Below the pieces are notes generated by a model, which was given only the letters and a program-made list of their open reading frames with translations, made no database searches and was not told where the DNA came from. The translations under genes and the position numbers were made by a program. A stretch of DNA of 11,171 nucleotides from CAJBVG01 sp943371425 (GTDB taxonomy: Bacteria > Bacteroidota > Bacteroidia > Sphingobacteriales > Sphingobacteriaceae), in NCBI GenBank assembly GCA_943371425.1, contig CALRUR010000032.1, positions 1-11,171 of the forward strand. Reading direction: 5' to 3'. Below, in pieces: positions 1 to 7,667 of this stretch (position 1 is its first letter; each line of letters starts with the position of its first letter).

Positions 1-282
1 ATTTTAAATAAAGATAAAACAGCCTCAGGAAATGTAGGTCTAATTAATTTTGAAAACATTGCCATTGATCAAGTATCAAAAAAAACAGAATTTTCGGGTG
101 CTTCTTATGTTATAAAAATTAAAGATGCTACAAAACTTTTCGACCGAGACCCAATTGCAAAAAAAGATATAGAAATTTGGTTTAGCCCTATAAACGGGCG
201 CATTGAGGCAGAGCTCCGCGAAGGAAAAGGCAAGAAATTATACCGAATGTCTGTGTTAAAATTTCATAGAAGAAAGTTTTAA
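1..282 (+). CDS. C-terminal end of an unrecognised protein (5' partial)
   Basis: The first reading frame is open from the window edge to a TAA at 280-282 and gives 93 residues. The fragment is soluble-looking, with no membrane segment. It contains alternating beta-type stretches (around VGLINFENIAI and ASYVIKIKD) and ends in a strongly basic tail, KFHRRKF. I do not recognise a family or an active-site motif, and most of the protein lies outside the window. The gene converges on the DUF502 gene, whose stop codon lies only 7 nt away. No hairpin terminator fits between them, so the two transcripts probably overlap. That it is a real gene is inferred from the uninterrupted frame and the protein-like composition. 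Confidence 0.6.
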   Translation: MLNKDKTASGNVGLINFENIAIDQVSKKTEFSGASYVIKIKDATKLFDRDPIAKKDIEIWFSPINGRIEAELREGKGKKLYRMSVLKFHRRKF

Positions 283-289
283 TATAACC

Positions 290-841
290 TTATTCCATGT
301 CGCTAACTCCCCCGCTTACTGCAAACTTCATGGCGTCGGCAGCTTTCATTCTAAGCGGCGTAACTTTTGCTCTACTTACAATACAAACCTTTCCAGCAAT
401 GCTATAAGAGAATGGGAAGTACACAGCAACTTCATCATCCAAACCCATACTTTTTAAATTGTTTTGAGTAAGAAATCCAACTTGTTTAACCCCTTCCGAA
501 ATTTCAACTAATACTGGTTCATTAAACTTTTTATCCTCCCCTACAAATGCTTCCAACAAATCGCGTACAGAAGAGTACATGAGTTTAAAAATGGGCATTC
601 GATCCAATAATTTATCGAGGTAGTTATATATAGGTTCGGTAATAAAGGAAGTTACCAATAGCCCAACAAATGCTAGACCAAACACGGTTACAATTACCCC
701 ACCACCCGGAAAACCTAAGTCGACAATGCTATCTACAGAATATATTACTTTGTAAATAATATACACACTAAATGCCAATGGAATAATTATTAATACTCCT
801 TTAAAAAAGTAGTTAAGAAATACTCTGAAAAATTTATTCAT
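290..841 (-). CDS. DUF502 family inner-membrane protein
   Basis: This 183-residue protein matches the DUF502 family in overall pattern. It has a first membrane segment at about residues 10-31 and a glycine-rich turn (FPGGG, about 44-48). A second membrane segment runs to about residue 67. The family-typical stretch RMPIFKLMYSSVRDLLEAF follows at about 81-99. The soluble C-terminal half (about 105-183) ends in AMKFAVSGGVS, similar to the conserved end of other members. DUF502 proteins are widespread in bacteria and have no established biochemical role. The start ATG at 839-841 lies inside the end of the upstream murF-alr gene (8-nt overlap), so the two are probably co-transcribed and translationally coupled. 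A cell-envelope role fits that neighbour but is only an inference. Length is near normal for the family and nothing appears truncated. Confidence 0.88.
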   Translation of the reverse strand: MNKFFRVFLNYFFKGVLIIIPLAFSVYIIYKVIYSVDSIVDLGFPGGGVIVTVFGLAFVGLLVTSFITEPIYNYLDKLLDRMPIFKLMYSSVRDLLEAFVGEDKKFNEPVLVEISEGVKQVGFLTQNNLKSMGLDDEVAVYFPFSYSIAGKVCIVSRAKVTPLRMKAADAMKFAVSGGVSDME

Positions 842-3275
842 AATAATAGATTCTTTGCACTCGTTGAGAAATGCTTGTTAATACTTCGTAAGGTATCGTA
901 TTTATTTTACTTGCCAACTCTTTTATACTTGGATTTTCGCCAAACACAATTACTTCATCGCCCTCTTGTACTTGTAAATTGGTAACATCCACCATACACA
1001 TATCCATGCATATTGATCCTATTACCGATGCACGTTTGCCGTTAATAAGCACCTCACCTACTCCATTTCCAAAGGCTCTGCCATAACCATCGGCATAGCC
1101 AATTTTAATGGTAGCAATTTCTGCATCGTGAGTTAATACTCCTCTTCTGCTATAGCCTATGCTTTCGCCTTTTGTTACTTTACGTACTTGGGTAACGGTG
1201 GTTTTAAGCTCTGCAACTCGTTGCAATTCATGTTCGAAATTGCCAACATTTTCTACTCCATACAAGCCAATCCCTAAACGCACCATTTCATAATGAGATT
1301 CTGAGAAACGTAATATGGCTGCGGTATTGGCTACATGCCTTAGCGTATCATAATGCAAATTGTTTCGCAAACTTGCATACATTTTATCGAACTTATTTAA
1401 CTGCTCTTTTGTAAACGCATCGTGTTCATTAGATTCTGATGCTGCCAAATGGGTAAATACCGATTTTACTTTTATCGTTTCATCATTTAACCATTCGAGT
1501 ATACTTGGCACATCATTCGTTTCAAATCCCAATCGGTGCATACCCGTGTCTAATTTTAAATGTATTGGGTATTGCTTAACACCGTTTAATTTTAAATGAT
1601 TGATAAAGGATTTTAAAATTTGAACACTGTAAATTTCAGGCTCTAAACAATTAGAAACAATTTTTTCGAATGCATTGCTCTCTGGGCTCATTACCATAAT
1701 TGGTAAATGTATGCCCTCTTTACGCAAAGCCACTCCTTCATCGGCATAAGCCACCGCCAAATAATCTACTTTGTTATATTGTAAAACGTTCGCAATTTCA
1801 AAACTTCCACTACCGTAGGCAAAGGCTTTAACCATTACCATTACTTTTGTACCGGGTAATAATTTCGAACGGTAAAAGTTTAAATTATGCACAATAGAAT
1901 TTAAATTTATTTCCATTACAGTATCGTGCACCTTCTCTTCTAACCTACTCGCAATTTTTTCGAATGCAAAGCTACGAGCTCCTTTAATTAATACTCCTTC
2001 TCTACTGAAATCAAATGTGGGTAAGACTTTCAGAAATTCTTCCGTATTTTTAAAAAATTGTTTTTCCATCGAAAACAAATGTGCATTCGATGAAATTTCT
2101 TCGCCAATTCCTATAATTCTATTAATGTTGTATGATTTGAAATAAGTAGCCATGAGCTCGTAAACGGGTTCATTGGCGCCGTGTATCATATCAGAAATAA
2201 TAATGGTTTTACGTTCATGTTTTTGCTGTATTAAAAAATCAACAGCCATGTATAAAGATGAAATATCGGCACTGTAACTATCGTTTATAATTGTTGATTG
2301 TTGTATGCCTTGTTTCATTTGCAACCTCATGGGTATAGACTGAAGTTGAAGCATACGAGCTTGCACTAATTCTATACTATATCCTAAACACAACAGTGTA
2401 GCAGCACAAATCACACAATTTTCTATAGAGGCATCATCGTTAAAATTCAATTGAATTTTAAACTCTTTGAAATGATAATAGGCAGTTAATTCTGTACCTT
2501 TTTCCTTTTTATCTGTTTTAATTATTTGCAAATCTGCTTCCTCATACAAACTCCAAGTAAAAGATTTTTCAAGCTCAATTAAGCCCGCAGGTACATAGTT
2601 TTTACCATAGATAATTTTAGAAGAGTGTTTAAATAATTTCAATTTTTCATGCAGCTTTGCCTCTCTCGTTTCAAAACCTTCATCGTGTGCAGCCTTTATA
2701 TTGGTTAAAATGCCAATGTTTGGTTTAATAATTTCTTCTAAAGCATCCATTTCATTTAAAGTGGAGATGCCTGCCTCAAATATTCCCGTTTGGTATGCAT
2801 TGCTCATTTGCCATACAGAAAGCGGTACGCCTATTTGAGAATTATAACTTTTCGGACTTCTAACAATCGATTTTTCTGGTGAAATTAATTGGTACAACCA
2901 ATCTTTTATAATGGTTTTACCGTTACTACCAGTAATGCCTATAACTTCGTAATTAAAATGTTTACGATGGTAAGATGCTAGGCTCTGCAATGCTTTTAGG
3001 GCATTGTTAACTATAAAAAAATTAGCATCTACAAACGTATTTAGTGCGAAGCTTTTATCGGTAATTACAAAATTTCGTACTCCACGTTGGTATAATTCTG
3101 GTATATATTGATGTGCATTTTGCTTGCCAGGCAATGCAAAAAACAATGATTCCTCAGCATGTATTATTTTCCTACTATCTATGAGCAACCAAGTAAGTAT
3201 GGAATCTGCGTTGGCAATCTGCGCTTCACACTCCCATATATGTACCAATTGGCTTGCTTTATATTGATGATGCAT
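834..3275 (-). CDS. murF-alr: Bifunctional MurF (UDP-MurNAc-tripeptide:D-Ala-D-Ala ligase) / alanine racemase fusion
   Basis: The protein is a fusion of two cytoplasmic peptidoglycan-precursor enzymes. Numbering from the ATG at 3275, the N-terminal ~450 residues are MurF-like: ATP-binding loop GITGSNGKT at 113-121, a SYNSQIGVPLS segment at about 143-153, LTNI..AHDEGF at about 190-201, and the C-terminal-domain motif INDSYSAD at about 330. The rest is alanine racemase. It shows the PLP-binding lysine in MVKAFAYG (K483), the lysine corresponding to the carbamylated residue in HLKLDTG (K574), the second catalytic base Tyr in IGYADGY (Y727), and CMD at 755-757. Both halves keep their key residues, so both activities are likely. 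This fusion is known in Bacteroidota. The frame can extend two codons to a TTG at 3281, but the ATG at 3275 is the likelier start (813 residues). The gene overlaps the DUF502 gene downstream. Confidence 0.95.
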   Translation of the reverse strand: MHHQYKASQLVHIWECEAQIANADSILTWLLIDSRKIIHAEESLFFALPGKQNAHQYIPELYQRGVRNFVITDKSFALNTFVDANFFIVNNALKALQSLASYHRKHFNYEVIGITGSNGKTIIKDWLYQLISPEKSIVRSPKSYNSQIGVPLSVWQMSNAYQTGIFEAGISTLNEMDALEEIIKPNIGILTNIKAAHDEGFETREAKLHEKLKLFKHSSKIIYGKNYVPAGLIELEKSFTWSLYEEADLQIIKTDKKEKGTELTAYYHFKEFKIQLNFNDDASIENCVICAATLLCLGYSIELVQARMLQLQSIPMRLQMKQGIQQSTIINDSYSADISSLYMAVDFLIQQKHERKTIIISDMIHGANEPVYELMATYFKSYNINRIIGIGEEISSNAHLFSMEKQFFKNTEEFLKVLPTFDFSREGVLIKGARSFAFEKIASRLEEKVHDTVMEINLNSIVHNLNFYRSKLLPGTKVMVMVKAFAYGSGSFEIANVLQYNKVDYLAVAYADEGVALRKEGIHLPIMVMSPESNAFEKIVSNCLEPEIYSVQILKSFINHLKLNGVKQYPIHLKLDTGMHRLGFETNDVPSILEWLNDETIKVKSVFTHLAASESNEHDAFTKEQLNKFDKMYASLRNNLHYDTLRHVANTAAILRFSESHYEMVRLGIGLYGVENVGNFEHELQRVAELKTTVTQVRKVTKGESIGYSRRGVLTHDAEIATIKIGYADGYGRAFGNGVGEVLINGKRASVIGSICMDMCMVDVTNLQVQEGDEVIVFGENPSIKELASKINTIPYEVLTSISQRVQRIYYYE

Positions 3276-3284
3276 ATTCAAATA

Positions 3285-3345
3285 TCGAAAAAATAAAAGG
3301 CTTTTTTATCGAAATGTCGAAGTTTCGAATGGTCGAAATTTCAAA
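3285..3345 (-). repeat. Octamer-period TTCGA array upstream of murF-alr
   Basis: On the plus strand the pentamer TCGAA occurs at 3309, 3317, 3325 and 3333, exactly 8 nt apart, followed in phase by TCAAA at 3341. A further TCGAA at 3285 is also in phase, 24 nt (three periods) before 3309, with two degenerate units between. Read on the minus strand the four clean units are TTCGACCA, TTCGAAAC, TTCGACAT and TTCGATAA: a constant TTCGA with three variable bases. The array lies in the 5' leader or promoter region of murF-alr, ending about 10 nt before its start codon. It is the same kind of element as the array at 9568-9615. Function unknown. Confidence 0.75.
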
Positions 3346-3422
3346 AGCAACAATAATTATCGTATTCCAATAAGGAGTTTTAATAATTAAATACTATTGA
3401 TTTACAATGATATATTAAGAAT

Positions 3423-3453
3423 TTTGAACTATTTTGTCTAAAAACTACCTTTT
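3423..3453 (+). promoter_or_regulatory. Possible Bacteroidota-type promoter for the T9SS gene cluster
   Basis: A TTTG at 3423-3426 is followed after 19 nt by TACCTTTT at 3446-3453. This resembles the Bacteroidota primary-sigma consensus (-33 TTTG and -7 TAnnTTTG) with the last base of the -7 element different. It would give a leader of roughly 65 nt before the ATG at 3526. The surroundings are very AT-rich, so chance matches are expected and this is only a candidate. A 7-bp inverted repeat (AAACTAC at 3442-3448 and GTAGTTT at 3464-3470) overlaps the -7 region. Confidence 0.3.
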
Positions 3454-3525
3454 AAAAAAATACGTAGTTTCTGCGATATGAATTAATTTTTTTTTGTACC
3501 TAGTTTTATTATAAAATTAAAGCTT

Positions 3526-6500
3526 ATGAAAACAATATTCAAAATTCTAACTTTTTTATTCACTTTGATTTATTTTCAAACTGGATATAGTCAAAGCATT
3601 ATTGATACTAGAGGCTTACCAAATCCACCTGATGGTTGTGAAGTTGGTTTAAGTGTGGATACATTAGATAGTTGTTTTAGTGACAATTCTGTACACATTA
3701 CCCTCTACGGCAATCCATTTGAATGTGGACCTTTTTTGTTGAATTTTGGAGATGGTACAATTATCACAACAACAAGTCTTGATCATTATCATAATTATTG
3801 CGACACAGGCACCTATTTTATTTATGTGATGTTTGCAAATTATTATACCGCTAATGTTCCAGTAGAAAATTGGCATGTAGGAAACAGTAATACCTATAAT
3901 GTTAACTTTAGTATATATGTTGATTCCACTTGCTATCCTGCGACATATGCTTTCGTAAATACGAGTAAATGCATAGCTCCTGAATATAATACTATTGGAA
4001 GACAACTAAATTTTGTCTGGAATTACGGAGATGGAAGTCCACTTGATACAGTTTTTGATGGTGGTCATCAATATTTTGCAAAAGAGAATTTAACATATAC
4101 AGTAACATTAACTGGTTATATTAATAATTGTGCAGTAGTTTCTAAATCCATAAAATTAATAACTCTGCCATGGGATTCTATACAAGCAAAATTTTACAAA
4201 CAACATCCTCTATTTAAGTTTAAAAATTTATGTGAATATGAACCTGACACCTCGCTTATCTATCCTACTGGTTGTGGATATACATATGTATGGCATCCAG
4301 GTAATTTATTAAGAGACTCTATTACGCATAATCCAATTTTTTTGGGGAACATTGGCGATTGCAGCGAACCTGTTTTTTATGATTTAGAAGTTGATGTATA
4401 CTGGAATACTATTCATTTATATAAGGATAACTACTCGTATAGAGTATTCAAAGACATGGAGAATCTTCATATTATTAAACCTCAAACACAAGCAATTTGC
4501 GCAGGAATTGAAACACGAGTGATTCCGCATAAATCTGTAGATTGTGGGACATTAAAATATTATTATTGGAATTTTTCAAGTATTAATACTAGCGATAAGG
4601 ATGTGATGCAACCATTGGTAACATTTGGCGATAATAATTCATTCACATATTTTACAAATTACTACAATTGTAAGATCAAAGCATTTCCATGTTCAGAAAC
4701 AAATTTTACACAACGGTTTTTAGTTCTAGGAAAAGAAGCGCCTCCTGTTTACAATTATACTGTTTCAAACAATGGAAGTTATTTATTTAGAGCTGATACT
4801 ACATTTGGTACAACCAACCATCAATATATTTGGGATTTTGGTAATGGTACTTACGATACTGGTTACAGTGTTATCAATCAAAACTTATCGGGAGATTATT
4901 ATGTAAAACTAACGGTACAAAATTCATGCGGGCAATCAAATAGTTCTACAAAATTAATTCATTTTGATCCTGTTTATAGCAGTTATAATAAAAACAATTG
5001 TACTAATAATGGATCATTTATGAACTATACTCATTATGGTAATTTGAGTATCTCGACCAATCAGGAATGGAGTGGAAATAACAGATCTTATAATGGTATT
5101 ATTACTATAGATAGTTCAAAAACATTAACTATAACAGGAATTACTGTACAGTTTGGAATGAATTCAAAAATAATTATTGCTAGAGGGGGTAGACTAGTAA
5201 TAAATAATTCAATATTGAAAGGTGTTGAAAAAGTAATTACGGTTGGAGATACTTGTAAGGGGATGTGGCAAGGAATTGAAGTTTATGGAAATCCATTGTT
5301 TAATCATTATACGAACTTAAATAAACATGGAAAATTAACAATCACAGGAACTTCAAAAATATTGGATGCACATACCGCTATTTTTGTTGGTAAAAAAGTC
5401 GATTGTGTTCCTCAACAAAATGAATTTTGTTCAAGTACTAGAGGATATTTAAAATGGGACCCAAATTATGGTGGAGGGATAATAGATGTTCAAAATGCTG
5501 AGTTTAGAAGAAATGCTATAGACATAGAATTTAGCCCTTATATCCCTGAAACCGGAAACCCCAATATAAATGCAAATAGAATAAGAAATAATAAATTTTA
5601 TGGTGGTAAAACATTAGACCCCGCATATGATTTAAATAATCAAGTTTCGGCTGTACCTTACCCAAATGCGAACAATAGGTATTATGCAGAAGCAAATAAA
5701 ACTGGCAAAACATCGAGACAAATAAAAACTTATAAAATTTATAATATAGGAATATATGATAATATTTTTAACAATGCAGTTTATGGAATCGATTTAATTG
5801 ATACAAAAGCAACCATTAAAAAACTAAACGCATTAAATGGAAATGAATTTGAAAATTTAGAATTTGGTATTAGTTCTATGTATACTTATTCTGGTATAAA
5901 TTATCCACAAACTATTTTAGGTAATTCGTTTAACAAAATAAAAACAGCTGCCATTAAAATAGATGGTGGGAAAATTATACAAATAAAAGCGAATAGATTT
6001 GGATTGGATGACTTGATGTCTACTCAAACAGATAACCCACGTGGAATTTATATGTATGCTGTGAGTAATTTTAGCATTTCGGATAACGACTTTTATAGGT
6101 TAGATACCGCTATTATAATCTTAGAATCGGGTATTGAAGGAGGTAAAATAAATTCGGACCCAAATGGCAATAATTTTACACAATGTAAACAAGGAATTAT
6201 GACATCTGGTGATAATTTGAATTTACAGATTAGGTGTAATGATTTTACTAACTCTGTCTCGAATGAGTACATGAATAGTAATTGGAATATAGCTGGTATT
6301 TTACCAAATCAAGGTGCAGGAATAGACCATACAAGCCCAGCTGGGAATGAAATGCGACCAGAAACAAGAAAAGACTATTATTCAACAACACCTTTTTATT
6401 ATTATGCACATGCAAGAGCAGAGGATAATTCATTTGCAACTGTACCAACTGTAGCAAGTGGGTCAATTGGTTGGGATATAAATCATATTCAAAATACTGG

Positions 6501-7665
6501 TATTGTTAAAAAGAATTCGTCGTGCATCACCATTCCTCCATGTTCTCCCAATTGCGACCAAGCATTACAATTAAATGCTCAAAGAAGGCAAGCATTAATT
6601 GATAATTACGAAGAAATGATGTCTAATTTAGATGGTGGAAATACAATTTTATTACTCAGTTCATTAAATAGTAATACCCTAACTTCTATAGAATTAAAAA
6701 ATACGTTATTAGAAAACAGCCCACTTTCTGAAGAAGTAATGTCGGAGTTAATTAATAACTTTCAGAAACTAACAGAACAAGATTTAGCATCTGTATTAGA
6801 ATTGAATTTACCTGTACAAGATCAGCTTTGGGATGATATTAATTATTATTTGATTCCTAATTTAAGTACCAGTACTATTAATTTTATAAAAGCCTTGCAA
6901 TACGGTGCAGGTGAATTCGAAACTCTTTATTCATTAGAACAGCAATACATAAACGAATTAAATAATCAACAACAAATACTTGAAGAAATTGTAATTACTG
7001 AGTTAGAATCAGAAAGTCCCGAACAAGCAGAAATTAGGTTAGCGAATGAAACAAACTCGAATAAACAAACTTCCATATCTAGTTATTTAGCAAAAGGTGA
7101 TTTCGCAAATGCGAATTCAATTATTCAAGAACTAGAAATTACTACCGAGGCCGATCAAGATTGGTTAGACATGGTTTCTATACCAACTAACTTGTTGCAA
7201 GCAGAGAAAAAAGATTGGAATAAAATTTCTTCTACTCAAGAAGAAGTTATTCAGCTATTTGCAGTATCATCATATTCTCCTATTGTACAAGCGAATTCAA
7301 AAGCAATTCTCTATTTATTATATGGTTCAGAATTCCCTTTAGTAGACCAAAATCATACTTGGAATTCTTCTCGAAAGGCTACTAGAGAAATAAAGAAACA
7401 CTTATCTAAATCTCAAACCATATATAATCCTTTTCCAAACCCTACAAAGAATGTACTAAACATTCCGTATTTTAGCAATACTGATAATAGTACTATGTTG
7501 ATATATGATTTTTTAGGCAAGGAAGTAAAATATATTAAATTGGAAAAGGGGTATCATACTCAAGTAATTGAAACAGCAAATTTAGCAGCAGGAGTATATG
7601 TAATACTTATGAATGATGGTTCTAACAATAAAATTAATTACAAGAAATTTATAGTACAAAAATAA
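3526..7665 (+). CDS. Large secreted T9SS protein: PKD-like domains, beta-helix region, helical module, type A sorting domain
   Basis: This 1379-residue protein is predicted to be exported through the Sec pathway and then the type IX secretion system. A signal peptide occupies about residues 1-23 (MKTIFKILTFLFTLIYF..GYSQ). PKD-like Ig folds are suggested by NFGDGT (about 73-78), WNYGDGS (about 165-171) and WDFGNGT (about 436-442), each followed by a strand ending in YxVxL-type residues. Residues about 500-910 resemble a right-handed parallel beta-helix, with many short N- and G-rich turns and phrases such as LTITGITVQFG. A Cys-rich linker (C1000, C1006, C1010) leads into a Cys-free, mostly helical stretch (about 1011-1290) containing LLENSPLSEEVM. 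The end (about 1299-1379) is a type A sorting domain with PNPTKNVLNI and AAGVYVILM. No catalytic motif is visible; adhesion or surface binding is an inference. The downstream gene starts 2 nt after the stop. Confidence 0.9.
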   Translation: MKTIFKILTFLFTLIYFQTGYSQSIIDTRGLPNPPDGCEVGLSVDTLDSCFSDNSVHITLYGNPFECGPFLLNFGDGTIITTTSLDHYHNYCDTGTYFIYVMFANYYTANVPVENWHVGNSNTYNVNFSIYVDSTCYPATYAFVNTSKCIAPEYNTIGRQLNFVWNYGDGSPLDTVFDGGHQYFAKENLTYTVTLTGYINNCAVVSKSIKLITLPWDSIQAKFYKQHPLFKFKNLCEYEPDTSLIYPTGCGYTYVWHPGNLLRDSITHNPIFLGNIGDCSEPVFYDLEVDVYWNTIHLYKDNYSYRVFKDMENLHIIKPQTQAICAGIETRVIPHKSVDCGTLKYYYWNFSSINTSDKDVMQPLVTFGDNNSFTYFTNYYNCKIKAFPCSETNFTQRFLVLGKEAPPVYNYTVSNNGSYLFRADTTFGTTNHQYIWDFGNGTYDTGYSVINQNLSGDYYVKLTVQNSCGQSNSSTKLIHFDPVYSSYNKNNCTNNGSFMNYTHYGNLSISTNQEWSGNNRSYNGIITIDSSKTLTITGITVQFGMNSKIIIARGGRLVINNSILKGVEKVITVGDTCKGMWQGIEVYGNPLFNHYTNLNKHGKLTITGTSKILDAHTAIFVGKKVDCVPQQNEFCSSTRGYLKWDPNYGGGIIDVQNAEFRRNAIDIEFSPYIPETGNPNINANRIRNNKFYGGKTLDPAYDLNNQVSAVPYPNANNRYYAEANKTGKTSRQIKTYKIYNIGIYDNIFNNAVYGIDLIDTKATIKKLNALNGNEFENLEFGISSMYTYSGINYPQTILGNSFNKIKTAAIKIDGGKIIQIKANRFGLDDLMSTQTDNPRGIYMYAVSNFSISDNDFYRLDTAIIILESGIEGGKINSDPNGNNFTQCKQGIMTSGDNLNLQIRCNDFTNSVSNEYMNSNWNIAGILPNQGAGIDHTSPAGNEMRPETRKDYYSTTPFYYYAHARAEDNSFATVPTVASGSIGWDINHIQNTGIVKKNSSCITIPPCSPNCDQALQLNAQRRQALIDNYEEMMSNLDGGNTILLLSSLNSNTLTSIELKNTLLENSPLSEEVMSELINNFQKLTEQDLASVLELNLPVQDQLWDDINYYLIPNLSTSTINFIKALQYGAGEFETLYSLEQQYINELNNQQQILEEIVITELESESPEQAEIRLANETNSNKQTSISSYLAKGDFANANSIIQELEITTEADQDWLDMVSIPTNLLQAEKKDWNKISSTQEEVIQLFAVSSYSPIVQANSKAILYLLYGSEFPLVDQNHTWNSSRKATREIKKHLSKSQTIYNPFPNPTKNVLNIPYFSNTDNSTMLIYDFLGKEVKYIKLEKGYHTQVIETANLAAGVYVILMNDGSNNKINYKKFIVQK

Positions 7666-7667
7666 AT

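Noticed and set aside
283..289. Terminator between the partial first gene and DUF502
   Set aside because: Only 7 nt separate the stop codons and no hairpin is visible in or around them.
1360..1599. 79-residue plus-strand open frame inside murF-alr
   Set aside because: It lies antisense to the strongly conserved alanine racemase half and shows no protein-family pattern.
3346..3420. Promoter for murF-alr on the minus strand
   Set aside because: I looked for TTTG and TAnnTTTG at suitable spacing and found only poor matches such as TATTGTTG with a 12-nt spacer.
3442..3470. 7-bp inverted repeat AAACTAC/GTAGTTT as a riboswitch or operator
   Set aside because: The stem is short with a 15-nt A/T loop, which is expected by chance in such AT-rich DNA; it is only mentioned with the promoter candidate.
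3664..4005. 113-residue minus-strand open frame inside the large T9SS gene
   Set aside because: Antisense to the PKD-containing region, with low-complexity Ile-rich composition and no recognisable motif.
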